11,984 nucleotides of DNA from contig JBGPHC010000052.1 in assembly GCA_041484195.1 (NCBI GenBank), forward strand, positions 1 through 11,984, read 5' to 3'. The translations under genes and the position numbers were made by a program. The notes under the pieces were generated by a model that was not told where the DNA came from, searched no databases, and saw only the letters and a list, made by a program, of their open reading frames with translations. The DNA is from PSRI01 sp041484195. Lineage in GTDB: Bacteria; Bacteroidota; Bacteroidia; Chitinophagales; Chitinophagaceae. Positions 6,701 through 11,984 of this stretch are shown in pieces (positions within the stretch are counted from its first letter, which is position 1; each line of letters starts with the position of its first letter).

Positions 6701-6741
6701 GATATGGGGTACCATAATACCCCAAGTTTTTTTCCCATATC
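6701..6741. promoter_or_regulatory. Nested palindrome, candidate operator of the Xre-type regulator
   Basis: An inner inverted repeat, TGGGGTA (6705-6711) and TACCCCA (6718-6724), has perfect 7-bp arms around CCATAA. An overlapping outer pair, GATATGGG (6701-6708) and CCCATATC (6734-6741), has perfect 8-bp arms. The two pairings share the bases TGGG and so are alternative structures or overlapping protein sites. The block ends 18 bp before the ATG of the small HTH gene, the usual place for autoregulation. There is no experimental support, and a transcript-level structure is also possible. Confidence 0.45.
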
Positions 6742-6759
6742 TTTCAGTTTTAAATCACA

Positions 6760-6999
6760 ATGGATAAGCTAAGCAGAAACAGACTCAAACATTTTGGCCT
6801 GCATCTTGCCCAGTTGAGGAAGAGTCAGGGGATGTCGCTACGCAATTTGGCCTTGAAATCCGGAGTGGACCACAAAAAAATCAGCGACATCGAATTGAAT
6901 AAGCGGGGGCTAAAATTGGAAACCCTGTTCAAACTTGCCGATGGCTTGGGAATGCACCCGGGGAAATTGATCGATTTTGATTTTCTGGAAAATAAATAA
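6760..6999 (+). CDS. Small Xre/Cro-CI-type helix-turn-helix regulator
   Basis: The 79-residue protein is essentially one HTH_3 domain (about residues 10-72). It shows F-G-L-H-L-A-Q-L-R-K-S-Q-G-M-S-L, the recognition segment L-A-L-K-S-G-V-D-H-K-K-I-S-D-I-E-L-N-K-R-G, and L-K-L-E-T-L-F-K-L-A-D-G-L-G-M-H-P-G-K-L. There is no effector or dimerisation domain beyond this. Proteins of this kind repress or activate nearby promoters and often their own. The start is fixed by the ATG at 6760; a ribosome site is not evident, which is common in this phylum. The palindromes just upstream are candidate binding sites, and the divergent gene at 5895-6362 a candidate target. Confidence 0.88.
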   Translation: MDKLSRNRLKHFGLHLAQLRKSQGMSLRNLALKSGVDHKKISDIELNKRGLKLETLFKLADGLGMHPGKLIDFDFLENK

Positions 7000-7013
7000 A
7001 CGGTTCTTTTCAT

Positions 7014-7029
7014 GGGAAATTCCTTTCCC
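7014..7029. terminator. Hairpin just after the Xre regulator gene
   Basis: GGGAAA (7014-7019) and TTTCCC (7024-7029) make a perfect 6-bp stem around TTCC. Outer GTTC (7003-7006) and GAAC (7031-7034) can extend it across an internal loop. It begins 14 bp after the stop codon. No T-run follows, so termination is uncertain. Confidence 0.35.
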
Positions 7030-7188
7030 GGAACTGATTAGTCTGGGAATTATTATGAGCATACTGTTGAAATGGGGGCCAGGTATCAGGTGCAGGAAAA
7101 TAGGATAGAGAGAACCAGTTTTTCCTTTTTATTTTTCTTAATTAGATTATATTGTCTTTCTCCCTGTAACCTTGACTTGAATTTGAAT

Positions 7189-8313
7189 ATGCATCCATAT
7201 TTTACCGTTAAGCTGAAGGGCTTATTAGTCCTATTGCTGATGGCCCACAGTGGTCATAGTTACGCTCCCATTCCAGAGGATATGCAGGTGCAACATTGGC
7301 TATATGTTGCCGCACCAGGCATTCGAAATTACCTGGAGTATGGGGGTCATGGTCTGCTCGTCTTTGACATGGACCATGATTTTAGATTCATAAAGAGGAT
7401 TCCCACAGGAGGACTGGATGAAAATGGACAACCTTCCAATGTAAAGGGGATCGCAGTAAGCCTGTACACTCATTTTATTTATATCAGCACCATCCGCTCC
7501 CTGATTTGTATTGACCCGCTCTCCGAAAAAAAGATTTGGGAAAAGACCTTTGAGGGAGGATGCGACCGGATGTCCATATCGCCTGATGGGAAGATTATAT
7601 ACCTCCCTTCATTTGAAGGAGATGATTGGAAAGTGGTAGATGCGAAAACTGGTGGTGTACTGGATCATATAGTCACGCATTCAGGCTCCCACAATACCAT
7701 TTATGGTTTGGATGGGAAGAAAGTCTATCTCGAAGGACTTAGGTCTGAGTATTTGACGGTGGTGAATGAGGCCGATCGACGCATTGCTTCAAGAGTGGGC
7801 CCCTTCGCCAATCATATCAGGCCTTTTACAATCGATTCCAGGCAGGAGCGTTGTTTTGTGAATGTGGACGGTCTCCTTGGTTTTGAAATCGGTGATCTGA
7901 AAACAGGAAAAAAAATGGCTCATATAGAAGTCAAAGGATTTCAAATGGGTCCAGTAAAAAGACATGGTTGCCCGAGCCACGGAATTGCACTCACGCCTAA
8001 TGAGCGGGAAGTCTGGTTAGCTGACGGATTCAATGAGTCCATACATATTTTTGATATCAGCAAAGGAGAAATCGTTCAGACAGCCAGCATAAAATTGAGC
8101 GATCAACCAGGATGGATCACATTCAGTATTGACGGGAAATATGCCATGCCATCCACAGGCGATATCATTGATGTGGATAAGAGAAAGATCATGACCAAAC
8201 TCGTGGATGAAACCGGAACAAGGGTGCAAAGTGAGAAAATGGTCGAATTGGTGTTTGAGGGAAATAAACTGTTAAAGGCCGGTGACCAATTTGGTATTGG
8301 AAGAGCTCACTGA
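7189..8313 (+). CDS. Secreted YncE-like beta-propeller protein
   Basis: From the ATG at 7189 the protein has 374 residues. It begins with a signal peptide (basic V-K-L-K, then G-L-L-V-L-L-L-M-A, probable cleavage near S-Y-A at 24-26). The frame is open further upstream to an ATG at 7072, but that extension would bury the signal peptide, so 7189 is preferred. The rest is a repeat of beta-blade phrases: H-G-L-L-V-F-D (54-60), M-S-I-S-P-D-G-K-I-I-Y-L-P (128-140), Y-G-L-D-G-K-K-V-Y-L (172-181), L-T-P-N-E-R-E-V-W-L-A-D (268-279), F-S-I-D-G-K-Y-A-M-P (312-321). It matches the YVTN/YncE beta-propeller group, whose function is not settled. H259-G-C-P-S-H-G and the C-terminal G-D-Q-F-G-I-G-R look like conserved signatures of this subfamily. 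It converges with the isomerase-fold gene. Confidence 0.85.
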   Translation: MHPYFTVKLKGLLVLLLMAHSGHSYAPIPEDMQVQHWLYVAAPGIRNYLEYGGHGLLVFDMDHDFRFIKRIPTGGLDENGQPSNVKGIAVSLYTHFIYISTIRSLICIDPLSEKKIWEKTFEGGCDRMSISPDGKIIYLPSFEGDDWKVVDAKTGGVLDHIVTHSGSHNTIYGLDGKKVYLEGLRSEYLTVVNEADRRIASRVGPFANHIRPFTIDSRQERCFVNVDGLLGFEIGDLKTGKKMAHIEVKGFQMGPVKRHGCPSHGIALTPNEREVWLADGFNESIHIFDISKGEIVQTASIKLSDQPGWITFSIDGKYAMPSTGDIIDVDKRKIMTKLVDETGTRVQSEKMVELVFEGNKLLKAGDQFGIGRAH

Positions 8314-8387
8314 TGGAGAGGGCAAGTTTCCCTAAGGATCAGAAGTTAGAGAAATTACAATGGGCTTCTCTTTGCGTGAAGGGGAAT

Positions 8388-8409
8388 GGCTCATTATTGA
8401 CAGTGAGCC
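8388..8409. terminator. Hairpin between convergent genes, possible bidirectional terminator
   Basis: GGCTCATT (8388-8395) and AGTGAGCC (8402-8409) pair over 8 bp with one G-U pair, around ATTGAC. It lies in the 103-bp gap between the convergent propeller and isomerase-fold genes, ending only 7 bp after the isomerase stop codon on its strand. No T-tract is seen on either side, so it would be a weak or Rho-assisted terminator. Confidence 0.4.
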
Positions 8410-8416
8410 CGTATGT

Positions 8417-9283
8417 CTAGATACTGTTAATGAAATTGGCGCTATCCTTGAATGTAGCGAGATTCATCTCCACGAAAAAATACTGAACTCCGCCTGTTGG
8501 AGCCGCCTTAAAATATTCTTTCCAATCTATGATCCCCTGTCCAATTGGTACCTGTTTTCTATCAGCCGTCCAATCCGACAAATGAGAAGAGATGAATCTT
8601 CCGGGATATTTTGTGAAATAAGTTGAGGCCTTATACCCAAGGTTGATCACTTCTGTCTGGAATTGCATTCTAACCAGTTTAGGATCCAATTCACCCATGA
8701 TGGCATCATAGATCAGGGTATTGTCCAGTTTGGCAAATTCCATTTCATGGTTGTGGTAACCCATTTGCATACCGGCCTTACTGATTTTTTCGGCGATCTT
8801 GTTGAGCTCATCCGAAGCAGTCAAATAATCTTTCAAAACTGCGGTCTTGGGCAACCAGAAGCTGGAACAAATCATGTGTTTCAATCCCAATTGATGGGCA
8901 AATTCAATCCGGTCATCGAGTTTGTCTTTCAATTCATCAAAAGTATAATGACAACTTGGGCAGTTGAGCCCTGAATCACCAATGATGCGTTTCATTTCTT
9001 CGGCTTTCATATTCACCAGGGGGCCAAAACCTGAATCGAGATATCCGGGAGGGGAGCACATTTCGACAAACTGATAACCCAGGCTTGCCATCATTTTCAG
9101 AGTGCCTGGAAAATCTTTTACGAGTATATCCCTGATGGGATAGGTCTGGAACCCGAGCGGATGACTGCCAAATCCGGAATCTAATTCAATATTAAGCTGG
9201 GCGGCCAATCTTGAAAATAGAGTGGCAGCGCCCAATCCCATAGCAGTTTGGGAAATAAATAGTCTCCTGTTAACTCTTTTCAT
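8417..9283 (-). CDS. Tat-exported sugar phosphate isomerase/epimerase-fold protein (xylose isomerase-like TIM barrel)
   Basis: The 288-residue protein begins with a good twin-arginine signal, V-N-R6-R7-L-F-I-S followed by A-M-G-L-G-A-A, so it is probably exported folded. The remainder is an AP-endonuclease-2-type TIM barrel: L-G-Y-Q-F-V-E74-M (68-75), C-P-S-C-H-Y-T-F (108-115), G-Y-H177-N-H179-E-M-E-F (175-183), F-Q-T-E211 (208-211), S-H234-L-S-D-W (233-238), and F-V-E272-M-N. Residues E211, H234 and E272, together with E74 or H179, are where metal ligands lie in the family. Relatives isomerise sugars, and some act on 3-keto-glycosides. With a GMC-type sugar dehydrogenase divergently encoded next to it, a role on oxidised sugars in the periplasm is the best inference. 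The ATG at 9283 is right because it places RR at residues 6-7. Confidence 0.85.
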   Translation of the reverse strand: MKRVNRRLFISQTAMGLGAATLFSRLAAQLNIELDSGFGSHPLGFQTYPIRDILVKDFPGTLKMMASLGYQFVEMCSPPGYLDSGFGPLVNMKAEEMKRIIGDSGLNCPSCHYTFDELKDKLDDRIEFAHQLGLKHMICSSFWLPKTAVLKDYLTASDELNKIAEKISKAGMQMGYHNHEMEFAKLDNTLIYDAIMGELDPKLVRMQFQTEVINLGYKASTYFTKYPGRFISSHLSDWTADRKQVPIGQGIIDWKEYFKAAPTGGVQYFFVEMNLATFKDSANFINSI

Positions 9284-9492
9284 GATAAATATTTTTGAGG
9301 AAGTGCCTTAACCTGAAGAGAACTAAATATAAGCAATGATCGCCGCAATGAAAAGGATTGTGGATGAAAATAATATGAAGCCTCGCGAATCCATGAGGGG
9401 GGCAATTGCATCATCCTGTGGTTTGGGATTTGTGTTGTAATTTTTTGCCGGCCCGGGTTAATGCATTTAGCAGGATAAAGTGGAGCTAAATT

Positions 9493-9508
9493 TATAACTT
9501 TAGTTATA
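9493..9508. promoter_or_regulatory. Palindrome in the divergent promoter region of the dehydrogenase operon
   Basis: TATAACT (9493-9499) and AGTTATA (9502-9508) are perfect 7-bp arms around TT. The overlapping TAACTTTA differs by one base from the Bacteroidota -7 consensus TAnnTTTG and lies about 60 bp before the start at 9562. It could be the promoter, an operator, or both. AT-rich palindromes can arise by chance. The rest of the 278-bp gap (9284-9561) shows nothing clear except TAAATATA at 9324-9331, one base from that consensus on the minus strand, for the isomerase gene. Confidence 0.35.
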
Positions 9509-9561
9509 TTCATGCAAGGTTCCGCGAAAAAGATTCACGTCTAATTCCAACTGCTTAAAAT

Positions 9562-10083
9562 ATGGACCGTCGCAGCGCTGTTAAAAACCTTATGGTTGCT
9601 TCCGGAGGCTTGATCACGCTTCCTTACTGGATGGAAGCCTGTGGTATTAGCGATAGGAATGAGCATCAAACATCGTTTTCTCCAACCGAACAGAAGATTC
9701 TCGCAAGAATAACCGATACGATCATTCCTGCAGGTAATGTTGTAGGCGCATTATCGGTTGGAGTAGACAAATTCCTCCAAAAATTGATTGATGACTGTTA
9801 CGAGAAGCCCATTCAGGAGAATGTGAAGAAGCAATTGCGCATATTGGATGATAAGACCCGGGCCATTCATGGAAAATCATTTGAAGATTGCTCGCCGCAA
9901 CAACGGGAGGAAATGCTTTTAAAGTGGCAGGGTTCGCAGGTCAAAGAGGAAAAGGATTTCTTTGAACTCATGAAGTCTCAGACCATTTTCGGATTCAATA
10001 CTTCGCAAAAAGTGATGCAGGATTATCTCCATTATGAGGTTGCACCTGGTCATTATTACGGTTGTATAAATGTAAAAGCCTGA
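9562..10083 (+). CDS. Gluconate 2-dehydrogenase subunit 3-like small subunit (PF13618 type)
   Basis: The 173-residue protein starts with a twin-arginine-like signal (M-D-R3-R4-S-A-V-K, then the hydrophobic V-A-S-G-G-L-I-T-L). An A-C27 at the end of the signal might be a lipidation site, though the preceding residues are not a standard lipobox. Family features are L-A-R-I-T-D-T-I-I-P-A-G (47-58), F-F-E-L-M-K-S-Q-T-I-F-G-F-N-T-S (133-148) and the C-terminal Y-x-x-x-x-P-G-H-Y-Y-G-C (158-168). In characterised FAD sugar dehydrogenases this subunit carries the flavoprotein through the Tat system as a folded complex. Its stop codon lies 4 bp before the flavoprotein gene, so the two are surely one transcription unit. 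Confidence 0.88.
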   Translation: MDRRSAVKNLMVASGGLITLPYWMEACGISDRNEHQTSFSPTEQKILARITDTIIPAGNVVGALSVGVDKFLQKLIDDCYEKPIQENVKKQLRILDDKTRAIHGKSFEDCSPQQREEMLLKWQGSQVKEEKDFFELMKSQTIFGFNTSQKVMQDYLHYEVAPGHYYGCINVKA

Positions 10084-10087
10084 AATT

Positions 10088-11791
10088 ATGCCACAGGATA
10101 AACCAGACTCCATAAAAAACAGGACTTATGAAGCCATTGTCATAGGATCCGGAGCCAGTGGGGGCTGGGCGGCAAAAGAACTTTGTGACAAAGGAATAAA
10201 TACCCTGATACTGGAAAGGGGTCGAGAAGTAAAGCATGCAAAGGACTATCCTACGGCTTCTAAGGCTCCCTGGGAGCTGGAACACCGGGGCATTGTGTCC
10301 ATTGAAAAAAGAAAAGACTACCAGGGAGCGCGATTCCTGCGGGAAGAAACTTTGCCATGGGCATTGAAGGACGATGAACAGCCATTCGTGCAGGAAAAAC
10401 CATTTCGCTGGGTTCGCGGATATCATATGGGCGGTAAATCATTGATGTGGGCAAGGCAGACACAGCGATGGAGTGATTTCGATTTCGGAGGTCCCCTGCG
10501 CGATGGATTCGCAGTGGACTGGCCCATACGTTACAAAGACCTGGAACCCTGGTACAGTTATGTAGAAAAATTTGCCGGTATCGCGGGCTATAAAGACGGT
10601 CTGCCTGAATTACCTGACAGCGAAGTAATGCAGGGCTTTGAAATGAGTTGTATTGAGCAATATTTCAAAGAAAAACTGAAGGCAAATTTTAGAGACCGGC
10701 ATTTGATACAGGCACGCTGTGCACATCTTACCGATCCCCAGGCTGTGCATGTAGACCAGGGTCGATCAAAATGCCAGAACCAAAATATGTGTAACAGAGG
10801 TTGCGTGTTCGGGGCTTATTTCAGCAGCAATGCATCGACGCTGCCTTGGGCTCTGAAGACAGGCAAGCTCACTATCAGGCCTCATTCGGTCGTTCACTCT
10901 GTCATTTACGATGAGCAGAAGGGAAAAGCGAGCGGGGTTCGAATCATTGACGCCGGCACTAAGGAAATGATCGAATATTATGCCACCATTATTTTTGTAA
11001 ATGCTTCGGCACTGAACAGCAATGCTATTTTGTTGAATTCCACGTCGCAGCGCTTTCCCAATGGCCTGGGTAATGACAATGGTTTATTGGGAAAATATAT
11101 TGCATGGCATAATTACCGGGGTAAGGGCGGCGCCGATTATGAAGGGTTCAAAGACAAGAAGACGGATGGTCGAAATCCCAGCAACAGTTATATACCGAGA
11201 TTCAGGAATGTATTCAGGAAGGACATGGATTTTCTCCGCGGTTATGCGATCGGCATAGGAGGCAGCAGGGGATTCAATCCCGATACCGGCATGATAGGAG
11301 ACCAATTGCGGGAAAATTTATTAAAGCCCGGTCTTGGTGATTGGCATATCAGCAGTTGGATGATGGGGGAGACTGTGCCTTTGGAGAAAAATCATGTCCG
11401 GTTGCATAAAGACCTAAAGGACAAATACGGCATACCTCAATTGATCGTATCCTGCGAATGGAGTGAGAATGATGACAAGATGGTGGAAGATTATATCCAG
11501 CAAACCAGGGAAATGTTTGAAAAGGCAGGGTTTATAAATATCAAAGCGGAAGACACAAAATCTCCACCCGGTTCGGATATACACGAAATGGGTGGCATTC
11601 GTATGGGTCATGATCCGAAGACTTCATTACTTAATGAGTGGAATCAGCTTCATCTTTGCAGGAATGTATTGGTAACTGATGGAGCCTGCATGACTTCCAC
11701 AGGAACACAGAACCCTACGTTGACTTATATGGCCATGACGGCCCGCGCGGCCAATCATGCAATTGAAGAATTGAAGAAAGGAAATATTTAA
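10088..11791 (+). CDS. GMC-family FAD-dependent sugar dehydrogenase, large subunit
   Basis: The 567-residue flavoprotein has an N-terminal Rossmann motif, A-I-V-I-G20-S-G-A-S-G-G26, ending in I-L-E-R-G for the FAD ribose. G-Y-H-M-G-G-K-S-L-M-W (111-121) follows the FAD-contact pattern of the family. The C-terminal GMC domain has the active-site H499 in D-I-H-E-M-G-G-I-R-M-G and N542 in G-T-Q-N-P-T-L-T. Three cysteines, C229-x5-C235-x3-C239, have the same spacing as the 3Fe-4S ligands of bacterial FAD-glucose dehydrogenase. No signal peptide is present, which fits export with the small subunit. The enzyme probably oxidises a sugar or glycoside; glucose, gluconate and C3 of glycosides are all possible substrates. 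No cytochrome c gene follows within the window. Confidence 0.9.
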   Translation: MPQDKPDSIKNRTYEAIVIGSGASGGWAAKELCDKGINTLILERGREVKHAKDYPTASKAPWELEHRGIVSIEKRKDYQGARFLREETLPWALKDDEQPFVQEKPFRWVRGYHMGGKSLMWARQTQRWSDFDFGGPLRDGFAVDWPIRYKDLEPWYSYVEKFAGIAGYKDGLPELPDSEVMQGFEMSCIEQYFKEKLKANFRDRHLIQARCAHLTDPQAVHVDQGRSKCQNQNMCNRGCVFGAYFSSNASTLPWALKTGKLTIRPHSVVHSVIYDEQKGKASGVRIIDAGTKEMIEYYATIIFVNASALNSNAILLNSTSQRFPNGLGNDNGLLGKYIAWHNYRGKGGADYEGFKDKKTDGRNPSNSYIPRFRNVFRKDMDFLRGYAIGIGGSRGFNPDTGMIGDQLRENLLKPGLGDWHISSWMMGETVPLEKNHVRLHKDLKDKYGIPQLIVSCEWSENDDKMVEDYIQQTREMFEKAGFINIKAEDTKSPPGSDIHEMGGIRMGHDPKTSLLNEWNQLHLCRNVLVTDGACMTSTGTQNPTLTYMAMTARAANHAIEELKKGNI

Positions 11792-11846
11792 ATATGAGGA
11801 AGCGGATATAAAAGATTTCTATGTATAATCAGAAATATCATATCAT

Positions 11847-11984
11847 TAGTGTCCGGTAAAAATTATAATTAGTTCTTTGAAACTCTTGTTGGATAAAGGT
11901 TTGGTCGGAATTTAACTCGGTGACGATTTGAGATGATCGATTTTATAACTTTCTGAAAATCAGGAATGTTATGAATCGGGGCAA
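11847..11984 (+). mobile_element. Probable left end of an IS4-type insertion sequence, partial
   Basis: About 55 bp after the flavoprotein the sequence TAGTGTCCGGTAAAA (11847-11861) resembles, from memory, the outer ends of Bacteroidota IS4-family elements. It is followed by a roughly 110-bp leader without genes and an ATG at 11971 opening M-N-R-G, like the first residues of DUF4372-type transposases. Neither the other end nor a duplication of the target is in the window, so this rests on resemblance. Confidence 0.35.
11971..11984 (+). CDS. Possible start of an IS4-type transposase (four codons only)
   Basis: The ATG at 11971 begins M-N-R-G and the frame leaves the window. Four codons cannot identify a protein. 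The call depends on the insertion-sequence-like end upstream and on many IS4/DUF4372 transposases starting M-N-x-G-K. GGAATG lies before it. Confidence 0.25.

Larger units (their letters stand above)
6363..6759. other. 397-bp divergent intergenic region rich in repeated motifs
   Basis: This region separates two divergently transcribed genes and shows no coding frame worth reporting. It holds a tandem pair of 12-bp motifs (6390-6431), a 5-bp-arm inverted repeat (6542-6558), a short direct repeat CAGGATC (6503-6509 and 6520-6526), the palindrome-like CGATCGATC near 6600, and a nested palindrome (6701-6741) just before the regulator gene. The heptamer CCCATAT/ATATGGG occurs three times (6543-6549, 6702-6708, 6734-6740). 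The density of symmetrical sites suggests a regulated divergent promoter region. Confidence 0.5.

Noticed and set aside
7072..7188. N-terminal extension of the propeller protein from an upstream ATG
   Set aside because: It would place 39 unrelated residues before a normal signal peptide; the ATG at 7189 fits export.
9336..9440. 34-codon plus-strand frame in the divergent promoter region
   Set aside because: Short, no ribosome site, no recognisable motif; one such frame is expected by chance in a gap of this size.

Overview
The window looks like chromosomal DNA of a Bacteroidota bacterium, most likely from the Chitinophagaceae or a related family. The reasons are moderate GC content, weak or absent Shine-Dalgarno sequences, a LytS-type sensor kinase with a LytTR response regulator, and Tat-exported sugar oxidoreductase and isomerase families typical of that phylum. 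This placement comes from gene content only; no marker gene is present.

Layout. Positions 1-137 appear to be the end of an insertion sequence: the first 32 codons of a transposase-like protein run off the left edge on the minus strand. Positions 137-480 hold two long copies and one fragment of a hairpin-rich, REP-like repeat. Positions 562-1725 (+) encode a DUF1624/HGSNAT-type membrane acyltransferase. A minus-strand block follows (5721 down to 1828): a LytS-family histidine kinase, a secreted alpha/beta-hydrolase (esterase D/siderophore-esterase-like) whose C-terminal TPR part is cut off by a one-base frameshift, and a LytTR response regulator. Next come an unrecognised basic protein (5895-6362, -) and a divergent small Xre-type regulator (6760-6999, +). 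The 397-bp intergenic region between them is rich in repeated and palindromic motifs.

The right part looks like a periplasmic sugar-oxidation neighbourhood: a secreted YncE-like beta-propeller (7189-8313, +), a Tat-signal sugar phosphate isomerase/epimerase-fold protein (8417-9283, -), and a two-gene operon for a gluconate-2-dehydrogenase subunit 3-like protein (9562-10083, +) and a GMC flavoprotein (10088-11791, +). The flavoprotein carries a C-x5-C-x3-C motif like the 3Fe-4S site of FAD-dependent sugar dehydrogenases. The small subunit probably carries the large one through Tat. The isomerase-fold protein could act on the keto-sugar product, as in known 3-keto-glycoside pathways; this link is inference. 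No cytochrome c subunit is present. About 55 bp after the flavoprotein the sequence appears to enter the left end of an IS4-type element whose transposase start codon lies near the right edge.

The points most worth checking are the frameshifted esterase-TPR gene, the esterase placed between sensor kinase and regulator, the putative 3-keto-sugar dehydrogenase cluster, the repeat block beside the left insertion sequence, and the nested palindrome in front of the Xre regulator. I found no CRISPR array, tRNA, rRNA or convincing riboswitch.
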